From: Chryseobacterium gleum
GTDB lineage: Bacteria > Bacteroidota > Bacteroidia > Flavobacteriales_D > Sanyastnellaceae
Assembly: GCA_943330925.2 (NCBI GenBank)
Contig: CALQJP020000148.1
Span: 1 to 6,423 of the forward strand
DNA: 6,423 nt
Direction of reading: 5' to 3'
In this document: positions 1 through 5,239 of the stretch, in pieces
Layout: every line of letters begins with the position of its first letter
Numbering within the stretch: the stretch's first letter is position 1
Position numbers and translations under genes: made by a program
Notes under the pieces: generated by a model
The model's database searches: none
Seen by the model: the letters and a program-made list of their open reading frames with translations, nothing else
What the model was told of the DNA's origin: nothing

Positions 1-13
1 CCCTCCTGAGAAC

Positions 14-1396
14 TTATCTGTTTTTCACAAACCGTCCTCCATACAACCACTCGTTGCTTCGTACCTCATAGCTATAGCTTCCGGGAGCAAGATCTTCCAA
101 AGGCAATCGAAGGATGTTTTCGGGTTGGTGTTCGTTGTGTGTTTTTACCAATGCCCCTTGCTCATCATACACCAACACATGGATGTCGCCCTTGTAATTC
201 GGAGGTAGTGGAACATGCAACAATGCCACTGCGGGGTTCGGATACGCTTTACCCGGTGACTCTATTTTATACTGCTCTAGTAGCAAAGGTTGAGAAGTCA
301 ACTGCAAATTATCGATGTACAGCGTGCTGCCGGCAATCGCTTCATCGAATGGATATGCGGTAGACATTATTTGAAGGCGGAGCGTATCGGGCTGTTGATT
401 CAAATGCATCGGAATTTCGAAATAGGTCCAATCTTCGGTTGGGTAGAACTGGTAAAAGGCTCCCCCTAAACTCACATTTCCGTTGAGCATTTCCAACGAA
501 AGGCAACCTGCATCGGATCCATCAGAGAGGTATTTGTACCAACCGCGAAGAGTATCCGAAAGCATCCCATAAGGAAATCCTCCAAACCACTCGCCACCTG
601 ATCCCATGTAACCGGTTGTAACTCCTGATGAATGCACATTTCCTTCCCAATCTGAATAGGATGTCATGGACAAGGCATAGCTACCGAATGGTGTTGCCTC
701 TGTCCTATCCACCAACCGACCTTGCACCTTCCATTCATTCGCATGATGGATGTGCTTCTGCTGCCAAGTTTCAAAATCATGGTTGGGCAACTGGGGCAAG
801 GCGAATCGGCCCTCAAAGGTCAAATCGTCCAACTCCAAAAAGCTTCCGGTTTGCATGACCTCCGGGTTTCGAACATCGCTGGAAACGGCCGCGACAACTA
901 CTGCGTCGGGCACATCTGAAATTTCCAGCAGCTCATTAAACTCTACGAACCAATTCTGGTTTCCGCTGAAGGATAATAGCTTTTGTCCAATAACTTCTCC
1001 TTCTTTCGTGAATGTGATAATCACGAGTGCGGTATCCACTCCAAGCGTATGGTAGCGAACGTATCCTTTTACAGAGTGAGGAATTTCATGGTACTCTGTG
1101 CCACCTTGGCCGAGCAGCGGATCGCCCGTGGTGTTCGAAAAGTATCCAGGCATCACTCTTCCGTTTTGTCCGTCGGTACTCAAGTGTATGGCATGACCGC
1201 CACCATCGTGACCGATGGCTGGTATCGCGGTTATCCAATTGTTGGCATGAATGGTTTCCGTGTTGGAAGAAATCCAACCGGTAGGTTCAAAAAAATTGAA
1301 AGTAGTCCAATGCTCAAAATCGCCATTGGGAATGCTTTGCGCAGCCAAAGCAGAAGAAATCAGCAATGCTGCAAATAGGTAGGTAATCTGTTTCAT
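14..1396 (-). CDS. Secreted two-module beta-sandwich protein with T9SS C-terminal sorting domain
   Basis: A 460-residue exported protein. Residues 1-19 form a clear signal peptide (Lys2, a hydrophobic stretch, then an Ala-Ala-Gln cleavage region). The body looks like two related modules. One starts with IPNGDFEHW (22-30) and closes with LELDDLTFEG (to 196); the other starts with LPNHDFETW (203-211) and closes with LYIDNLQL (359-366). This 'NxDFExW ... hxhDsLxh' layout is typical of jelly-roll domains of the carbohydrate-binding or PCMD kind. Residues 384-460, beginning at YPNPA and ending in a GGRFVKNR tail, resemble a type A T9SS sorting domain, so the protein should cross the outer membrane by the type IX system and be surface-attached or released. 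No catalytic motif is visible, and glycan binding is only an inference. It lies 213 nt after the peroxidase gene on the same strand and is probably a separate unit. The ATG at 1396 directly precedes the signal peptide. Confidence 0.88.
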   Translation of the reverse strand: MKQITYLFAALLISSALAAQSIPNGDFEHWTTFNFFEPTGWISSNTETIHANNWITAIPAIGHDGGGHAIHLSTDGQNGRVMPGYFSNTTGDPLLGQGGTEYHEIPHSVKGYVRYHTLGVDTALVIITFTKEGEVIGQKLLSFSGNQNWFVEFNELLEISDVPDAVVVAAVSSDVRNPEVMQTGSFLELDDLTFEGRFALPQLPNHDFETWQQKHIHHANEWKVQGRLVDRTEATPFGSYALSMTSYSDWEGNVHSSGVTTGYMGSGGEWFGGFPYGMLSDTLRGWYKYLSDGSDAGCLSLEMLNGNVSLGGAFYQFYPTEDWTYFEIPMHLNQQPDTLRLQIMSTAYPFDEAIAGSTLYIDNLQLTSQPLLLEQYKIESPGKAYPNPAVALLHVPLPPNYKGDIHVLVYDEQGALVKTHNEHQPENILRLPLEDLAPGSYSYEVRSNEWLYGGRFVKNR

Positions 1397-1477
1397 GGTA
1401 GTTTAATTGATGAAACAAGACTACTCTATTTGCAAGGCCTTGGAGAAGATGCAAACTCACACCGAGCGGTGAGAGGT

Positions 1478-1495
1478 GTCACATGGTGTTGTGAC
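1478..1495. promoter_or_regulatory. Small dyad GTCACA-N6-TGTGAC upstream of the secreted-protein gene
   Basis: A perfect 6-bp inverted repeat with a 6-nt spacer lies about 80 nt upstream of the secreted-protein start. A second, weaker dyad, CACCG-AG-CGGTG (1460-1471), sits beside it. They could be an operator or small stem-loops in the leader. No convincing Bacteroidota promoter (TTG ... TAnnTTTG) could be placed in this gap. The closest match to the -7 element, TAGTCTTG on the minus strand, has no TTG at the right distance. Such a short dyad can arise by chance. Confidence 0.2.
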
Positions 1496-1513
1496 GGAAG
1501 GAAATTAGGGAAC

Positions 1514-1562
1514 AGGTGATAGGTGATAGGTATTAGGTATTAGGTTTTAGCGATTAGGTATT
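1514..1562 (+). repeat. Tandem heptanucleotide array, 7 units (AGGTRTT type)
   Basis: Seven consecutive 7-nt units run without a phase break. Two are AGGTGAT (1514-1527), followed by AGGTATT twice (1528-1541), AGGTTTT (1542-1548), AGCGATT (1549-1555) and AGGTATT (1556-1562). Every unit begins with A-G and keeps T at position 7. The array is non-coding and lies between two minus-strand genes, with the G-rich word on the plus strand. It belongs to the same word family as the arrays at 1573-1614 and 4293-4320. Confidence 0.85.
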
Positions 1563-1613
1563 CAAGCCCATAATCACCTAAAACCTAATCCCTAACAGCT
1601 AATACCTAATCAC
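1523..1613 (-). terminator. Long imperfect hairpin from opposed heptad arrays, possible terminator of the peroxidase gene
   Basis: The two opposed arrays can fold into one long structure. The outer stem pairs 1523-1536 with 1599-1613 (one bulge). A perfect 12-bp inner stem pairs 1539-1550 with 1578-1589, and a 5-bp apical stem pairs 1552-1556 with 1571-1575 around a 14-nt loop. About 31 base pairs form in all, starting at the stop codon of the peroxidase gene. That position suits 3'-end formation or RNA stabilisation. There is no long U tract directly after the structure, so it is not a textbook intrinsic terminator. The pairing is read from the sequence; the function is inferred. Confidence 0.4.
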
Positions 1614-1614
1614 T
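1573..1614 (-). repeat. Opposing heptanucleotide array, 6 units, overlapping the peroxidase stop codon
   Basis: Read on the minus strand this is six in-phase 7-nt units: AGTGATT, AGGTATT, AGCTGTT, AGGGATT, AGGTTTT and AGGTGAT. It is the same word family as the plus-strand array at 1514-1562, placed head to head across a 10-nt gap. The first unit (1608-1614) includes the TGA stop of the peroxidase gene (1610-1612), so the array begins inside the last codons of that gene. Confidence 0.82.
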
Positions 1615-2191
1615 GGATCGCCGCTGCAATCTCCATCGGATCGCTGCCTGCAGCAAAAGCCTTCAACCAAGCACCTTCAGGGGAAACCAACACCTTGTGG
1701 AAGTTCCATTCTACCTTATCGTCTGATACTCCGTTGACATCTTTGGTCATCAACCAAGTATACACAGGATGCTGGTCTTTTCCTTTCACATCGATTTTGG
1801 ATGAAAGAGGGAAAGTAACGCCGTAATTTTTCGTGCAGAACTCTGCGATTTCCTTCTCGCTTCCAGGCTCCTGACCCAAAAACTGGTTACATGGAAAACC
1901 GATAATTACAAGTTTGTCTTTGAACTTTTCATAAAGAGCTTCCAACTTAGCGTATTGCGGAGTGTGGCCGCATTTGCTGGCTACGTTCACACACAACACA
2001 TACTTGCCTTTGTAGGCCGACATAGAAACGGGTTTGCCGTCGATATCGGTGTAGGTCAATTCATAAAACGATTTAGGGGTTTCTGCTATCATAGATGCTT
2101 TCTTTTCAGGTGAAACACGGTGACGGGTTCTAAAGCTGTAAATAGCCATCGCTACCACTACGACCCCAAGAATGATAATTGCTGTTTTCAT
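1610..2191 (-). CDS. Membrane-anchored glutathione peroxidase-family thiol peroxidase
   Basis: A 193-residue glutathione-peroxidase-fold enzyme, expected to reduce hydrogen peroxide or lipid hydroperoxides. Residues 3-18 are one hydrophobic segment with a basic stretch after it (RTRHR, 21-25), followed by a linker, and the enzyme domain spans about 40-193. The family motifs are present: NVASKCGHT with peroxidatic Cys74, GFPCNQF with Gln103, and EWNF with Trp162-Asn163, giving the Cys-Gln-Trp-Asn tetrad. Cys119 in EFCTKNYGVTFP sits where thioredoxin-dependent members such as yeast Gpx3 keep their resolving cysteine, so thioredoxin rather than glutathione is the likely reductant. There is Cys rather than selenocysteine. 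The membrane segment is an addition to the usual soluble ~160-residue form; the side of the membrane it faces is unclear. The ATG at 2191 is preferred over a TTG 24 nt upstream because the membrane anchor begins there. It follows the kinase gene by 70 nt. Confidence 0.93.
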   Translation of the reverse strand: MKTAIIILGVVVVAMAIYSFRTRHRVSPEKKASMIAETPKSFYELTYTDIDGKPVSMSAYKGKYVLCVNVASKCGHTPQYAKLEALYEKFKDKLVIIGFPCNQFLGQEPGSEKEIAEFCTKNYGVTFPLSSKIDVKGKDQHPVYTWLMTKDVNGVSDDKVEWNFHKVLVSPEGAWLKAFAAGSDPMEIAAAIQ

Positions 2192-2206
2192 ATCGCTTAA
2201 ACACTC

Positions 2207-2237
2207 CAAAACCAACGAAGTTCACACCACCTCACAA
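2207..2237 (-). promoter_or_regulatory. Possible Bacteroidota-type promoter for the peroxidase gene
   Basis: On the minus strand, TTG (2235-2237) is followed after 20 nt by TGGTTTTG (2207-2214). This matches the Bacteroidota sigma-ABfr pattern (TTG, about 19 nt, TAnnTTTG) with one mismatch in the -7 box. It would give a leader of roughly 10 nt before the ATG at 2191. Such short degenerate matches are common by chance, and the gene may instead be read through from prfC and the kinase. Confidence 0.25.
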
Positions 2238-2241
2238 TCCG

Positions 2242-2262
2242 CCCCAGTCCCCAGTCTCCACT
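2242..2262 (-). repeat. Short heptanucleotide array, 3 units (ACTGGGG type)
   Basis: Read on the minus strand this is AGTGGAG followed by two ACTGGGG units, exactly in phase. The array begins at the last base of the TAA stop codon of the kinase gene (2262-2264), and the G-rich word is on the transcribed-sense strand. The same ACTGGGG word recurs at 4262-4289 in opposite orientation. Confidence 0.7.
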
Positions 2263-2660
2263 TAAAGCTTCACCCCATACTTCGCTCGCATGCGCTCCAC
2301 CTGGTCATCCGGTATGTCGTGCACGTTGGCACTGCCGTGGCGATTTTCAACCGTGACAACATGCGTGCGATAGCTATGCTCGGCCGCCAATTTGAAATAG
2401 GGTTCCATCTCCCACTCCATCGTGAACGTGTTGTGAAGGATAATCTTCAATACACCTCGCTGCATGGCGGCCTTCACGCCTTCTTCGCATTGCTTATAAG
2501 CGAGATGATTTTCCTGGAATCGGAATTCATAATGCCCGTTTTCATCGGTGAAATAATCGTCGACACTGAAGACGGGATACTTGCCCTCTTCACTTAAAAC
2601 CGCAGCCAGCGTAGTTTTTCCGCTCCCTGGCAACCCGCGAAGAAGAATCAGTTCAGACAT
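2262..2660 (-). CDS. Small P-loop ATPase/kinase of the N4BP2L (AAA_33, polynucleotide-kinase-like) type
   Basis: A 132-residue cytoplasmic P-loop protein. The order of motifs is LILLRGLPGSGKTT (5-17, Walker A Gly9-Thr16, Lys15), FSVDDYF (31-37), IILHNTFTMEWEMEPY (73-88) and ENRHGSANVHDIPDDQVERM (105-124). This matches the N4BP2L1-like group of AAA_33 proteins, which resemble the kinase half of T4 polynucleotide kinase. The substrate is unknown: a nucleic acid end or a small molecule is possible, and nothing here decides it. Where eukaryotic relatives have DNTN this protein has HNTF, which I believe is common in bacterial members. The ATG at 2660 is chosen because the hydrophobic beta-1 strand follows at once; a GTG at 2678 would only add six residues. 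Its start overlaps the prfC end by 8 nt, indicating co-transcription and probable translational coupling. Confidence 0.85.
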   Translation of the reverse strand: MSELILLRGLPGSGKTTLAAVLSEEGKYPVFSVDDYFTDENGHYEFRFQENHLAYKQCEEGVKAAMQRGVLKIILHNTFTMEWEMEPYFKLAAEHSYRTHVVTVENRHGSANVHDIPDDQVERMRAKYGVKL

Positions 2661-4245
2661 GCGCCACCTTAAACTCACTCGTGAAGTGAAACTCCAACTC
2701 CGGATAATTCTTCCGCTCCATATCGAGCATGAACGACGACGGCGCTAGGAATACATCGTTGTCGTCTTTATCCTTCACCATGTTCTGGCCTTTGATGCGT
2801 CTGAACTCTGTGAGTTTATCGGGATGGTCGGTCGTTATCCAGCACGCTTTATAAAACGTCTTGGTTTCGAATTCACACTTAGCGCCATATTCATGCTCCA
2901 GGCGGTAGCGTATTACTTCAAACTGAAGTTCACCCACGGTTCCTACGATCTTGCGGTTGCCGGGCTCTTGCACGAAGAGCTGCGCCACACCTTCTTCCGT
3001 GAGCTGACGAATGCCCTTCTCGAGCTGCTTCGACTTCATGGGGTCTTTGTTGACGAGTTCCTTGAAGATCTCGGGCGAGAAGCTCGGAATGCCTTTGAAG
3101 ATCATGTCCTCACCTTCCGTTAAGGTGTCACCTATCTTGAAGTTACCGGTATCATACAACCCTATCACATCGCCGGCATAGGCCTCGTCGATGGTGGTCT
3201 TGGCCGAAGCCATAAACGTCACGGGGTTGGGATATTTAAAGTTTTTGTCGAGACGTACGTGATGGTAAAACTTGTTGCGCTCAAACGTGCCGCTGCACAC
3301 GCGCAAGAAGGCGATGCGGTCGCGGTGACGTGGGTCGATGTTGGCGTGAATCTTAAATACGAAACCCGAAAACTTGTTCTCGCTCGGCTCTACTACTCGC
3401 ACGCTCGACTCGCGGTGTTGAGGAATCGGCGCCAGTTCCAGGAACTTGTCGAGCAGTTCCTTCACCCCGAAGTTGTTCATGGCCGAACCGAAAAACACGG
3501 GGGCCAGTTTGCCTTCGAGGTATTTCTGACGATCGAACGGGTCGTAGACACTCTCGATGAGCTCCACGTCTTCGCGCAATTGTTGTGCATACTCTCCGGC
3601 CAGCTGATCGAGCAACGGATCACTCAAATCGCTGATGGAAATAATCTCTTCGCTCACCTTCGTCTTGAGCGACTCAAACAGGTTGATGGTTTTGTCGTAC
3701 AGCTTGTACACACCTTTGAACGAATACCCTTTGCTGATGGGCCATGACAAAGGCTGCACCTTGATGTTGAGCTCCTCTTCCAGCTCATCGAGCAGGTCGA
3801 AGGCATCTTGTCCTTCCAAGTCCATCTTGTTGATGTACACAATCACGGGTGTATCGCGCATGCGGCACACCTCCATGAGGCGGCGGGTCTGCGCCTCCAC
3901 GCCTTTCGAGCTATCGATTACGAGTATAACGCTATCCACAGCCGTGAGCGTGCGGTAGGTATCTTCAGCGAAGTCTTTGTGACCGGGAGTGTCGAGCAGG
4001 TTTACCTGCATTCCGTTGTATTCGAACACCATCACCGAGGTGGCTACCGAGATACCGCGCTGGCGTTCGATTTCCATGAAGTCGGACGCGGCGGTTTTGG
4101 TGATCTTATTACTCTTCACCGCGCCTGCCGTTTGAATGGCGCCACCAAAAAGCAGAAGCTTTTCCGTGAGCGTGGTTTTACCGGCATCCGGGTGAGAGAT
4201 GATGGCGAATGTCTTTCTGCGTGCTATTTCGTCTTTGAGAGCCAT
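2653..4245 (-). CDS. prfC: Peptide chain release factor 3 (RF3), translational GTPase
   Basis: A full-length 530-residue RF3. In the cytoplasm this GTPase uses GTP to remove RF1 or RF2 from the ribosome after peptide release. All the GTPase motifs are visible: SHPDAGKTT (17-25), RQRGISVATS (61-70, the RF3 switch I region), DTPGH (85-89), NKMD (139-142) and FGSA (252-255). The second beta-barrel domain includes FKIHANIDPRHRDRIAF (297-313). The C-terminal domain carries GTVGELQFEVIRYRLEHEYG (435-454). The RGISVATSV motif and the FEIERQ-like context separate RF3 from EF-G and the LepA and TypA GTPases. The gene is intact, and the start at 4245 gives the usual MALKDEIARRKTFAIISHPD opening. It is the first gene of a minus-strand unit, with the kinase overlapping its end. 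A heptad repeat array with G-runs lies 10 nt upstream of its start codon, leaving little room for a promoter close by. Confidence 0.97.
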   Translation of the reverse strand: MALKDEIARRKTFAIISHPDAGKTTLTEKLLLFGGAIQTAGAVKSNKITKTAASDFMEIERQRGISVATSVMVFEYNGMQVNLLDTPGHKDFAEDTYRTLTAVDSVILVIDSSKGVEAQTRRLMEVCRMRDTPVIVYINKMDLEGQDAFDLLDELEEELNIKVQPLSWPISKGYSFKGVYKLYDKTINLFESLKTKVSEEIISISDLSDPLLDQLAGEYAQQLREDVELIESVYDPFDRQKYLEGKLAPVFFGSAMNNFGVKELLDKFLELAPIPQHRESSVRVVEPSENKFSGFVFKIHANIDPRHRDRIAFLRVCSGTFERNKFYHHVRLDKNFKYPNPVTFMASAKTTIDEAYAGDVIGLYDTGNFKIGDTLTEGEDMIFKGIPSFSPEIFKELVNKDPMKSKQLEKGIRQLTEEGVAQLFVQEPGNRKIVGTVGELQFEVIRYRLEHEYGAKCEFETKTFYKACWITTDHPDKLTEFRRIKGQNMVKDKDDNDVFLAPSSFMLDMERKNYPELEFHFTSEFKVAHV

Positions 4246-4254
4246 GGCGCGAAG

Positions 4255-4289
4255 ATAGGGTACTGGGGACTGGGGACAAGGGACTGGGG
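4255..4289 (+). repeat. Heptanucleotide array, 5 units (ACTGGGG type), G-quadruplex-capable
   Basis: Five in-phase 7-nt units: ATAGGGT, ACTGGGG, ACTGGGG, ACAAGGG and ACTGGGG. They contain five G-runs (4258-4260, 4265-4268, 4272-4275, 4280-4282, 4286-4289) separated by loops of 3-4 nt. This satisfies the usual G3+N1-7 quadruplex pattern on the plus strand. The array starts 10 nt upstream of the prfC ATG, so the G-rich strand is the prfC template strand and the prfC leader RNA would be C-rich. Confidence 0.82.
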
Positions 4290-4292
4290 AGT

Positions 4293-4320
4293 AGGTGTTA
4301 GGTGTTAGGTGTTAGGGAAT
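4293..4320 (+). repeat. Heptanucleotide array, 4 units (AGGTGTT type)
   Basis: Three perfect AGGTGTT units (4293-4313) followed by a diverged AGGGAAT (4314-4320). It lies 3 nt after the ACTGGGG array, in the same orientation. Both word types are therefore joined in one place, which links the arrays at 1514-1614 and 2242-2262. The rest of the gap up to the DUF1801 start (4321-4388) holds only a weak TAAACTTG box (4342-4349) as a possible -7 element, with no good -33 partner. Confidence 0.82.
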
Positions 4321-4388
4321 GGAGGTGTGGGCGTCTGTGGTTAAACTTGCCGTCGCATAAAGATTCGAGACTAGCAAATCAATTGAAG

Positions 4389-5102
4389 ATGGCCATCCAT
4401 AGCATTAAAGATTACCACAGCGAGCAAACTGAAGCGGTTCAAATGAAATTGGAGCAGCTTCGAAAAGCAATACAACAAGCCGCTCCCAAGGCTACTGAAA
4501 CCATCAGCTATGGTATGCCTGCTTTCAAGGAGAACAAAGTGCTGGTCTATTATGCTGCCTATAAATCGCACATAGGCTTCTACCCTACTCCGAACGCCAT
4601 CGTCGCTTTCAAAGCTGAACTCACCAATTACAAGACTTCAAAGGGTGCCATTCAATTTCCAATCAACGCACCGCTTCCCTTGGCGTTGATTAAGAAAATG
4701 GTGAAGTTTCGCATCCAGGAAGACAAGCAAGCGGCTTCATCGAAACCGAAAAGCGCTAGCCTGAAACAACCCAATCTCATTCATGAAGACATTGCTGTAT
4801 ATAATAATCGGCAAGACCAAAACAACCGAGCTATTTGCTCTTTACTCGCTTCGCACATTACCAACTTGCTGACTAATTCAGAAAACAAAGTATGGCATGG
4901 CCACCCTGTTTGGTTTCTGGATGGCAACCCCATCGTGGGATACAGCAAGCAGAAACCGGGCATTCGCCTCATGTTTTGGAGCGGGGCCGATTTTGATGAA
5001 CCAGGATTGAATGTGGTCGGGCAAAAGTTTAGAGACGCGTCGGTATTCTATAATGATGTTGCAGAAATCAATCTCAAAGACTTGAAACGCTGGCTCCGCT
5101 AG
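4389..5102 (+). CDS. Tandem DUF1801 (YdhG-like) two-domain protein
   Basis: A 237-residue soluble protein with no signal peptide or membrane segment. Residues 7-112 form one DUF1801 domain, with ETISYGMPAFKENKVLVYYA around 37-56 and HIGFYP at 61-66, the pattern of YdhG-type proteins. Residues 133-237 form a second, diverged copy, with KVWHGHPVWFLDGNPIVGYS around 167-186 and LMFWSG at 194-199. A basic, Ser/Lys-rich linker (113-132) joins them. Most family members have a single domain; a frataxin-like iron-binding role has been proposed for Bacillus YdhG, but no metal-binding residues can be confirmed here. The ATG at 4389 is chosen because the family's N-terminus (IHSIKDYH) follows it. An in-frame ATG at 4302 would add 29 residues encoded largely by repeat sequence. 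It stands alone on the plus strand, divergent from prfC and convergent with the M48 gene. Confidence 0.82.
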   Translation: MAIHSIKDYHSEQTEAVQMKLEQLRKAIQQAAPKATETISYGMPAFKENKVLVYYAAYKSHIGFYPTPNAIVAFKAELTNYKTSKGAIQFPINAPLPLALIKKMVKFRIQEDKQAASSKPKSASLKQPNLIHEDIAVYNNRQDQNNRAICSLLASHITNLLTNSENKVWHGHPVWFLDGNPIVGYSKQKPGIRLMFWSGADFDEPGLNVVGQKFRDASVFYNDVAEINLKDLKRWLR

Positions 5103-5161
5103 TCAAAGGGAATTCAGTGGGACTATAAAAACATCGTAAAGCGAAAGGGTAAGCTAGTGCG

Positions 5162-5230
5162 TCTCTGATTTTACCTCTGCTATCTCTGTGCCTCTGTGAT
5201 TGATTTCTTTTAACCGCAGAGGCGCAGAGA
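5162..5230 (+). repeat. YCTCTG-type interspersed repeat element
   Basis: The word YCTCTG recurs at 5162-5167, 5174-5179, 5183-5188 and 5191-5196, and its complement appears as CGCAGAGGCGCAGAG at 5215-5229. I recall very similar 'CTCTGTGCCTCTGTG ... CCGCAGAGGCGCAGAG' intergenic sequences from many unrelated environmental bacterial genomes, so this looks like a copy of a dispersed non-coding repeat. It fills most of the gap between two converging genes. Confidence 0.6.
5183..5230 (+). terminator. 16-bp hairpin between converging genes, possible terminator
   Basis: Bases 5183-5198 pair with 5215-5230 around a 16-nt loop. In plus-strand RNA all 16 positions pair, two of them as U-G (5189-5224 and 5197-5216). 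In minus-strand RNA those two become A-C mismatches. It lies 80 nt after the DUF1801 stop and 10 nt beyond the M48 stop, where a terminator for either gene would fall. No strong U tract follows in either direction, so 3'-end protection is as likely as intrinsic termination. Confidence 0.45.
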
Positions 5231-5239
5231 ATACAACGA

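Noticed and set aside
1478..1495. CRP-like site
   Set aside because: The half-sites are in the reverse order (GTCACA ... TGTGAC) to the CRP consensus (TGTGA ... TCACA), so it is recorded only as a generic dyad.
1514..1614. CRISPR array or telomere-like repeat (TTAGG units)
   Set aside because: The units are 7 nt with no spacers, so it is not CRISPR. The resemblance to TTAGGG is superficial, since the period is 7 and the array is internal.
2192..2215. TTG start adding eight residues to the peroxidase
   Set aside because: The added residues precede the hydrophobic anchor and would overlap the only promoter-like box; the ATG at 2191 gives a standard N-terminus.
3259..3747. 162-residue open frame on the plus strand inside prfC
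   Set aside because: It lies wholly antisense to a well-conserved RF3 gene, shows no recognisable motif, and is explained by the codon bias of the opposite strand. The same holds for the frames at 2824-3123 and 3808-4308.
4255..4320. Remnant of an insertion sequence at the prfC border
   Set aside because: No terminal inverted repeats, target-site duplication or transposase fragment could be found; the tandem 7-nt period explains the sequence better.
4302..4388. Upstream in-frame ATG extending the DUF1801 protein by 29 residues
   Set aside because: The extension begins inside the AGGTGTT heptad array and has no family similarity; the domain starts naturally after the ATG at 4389.
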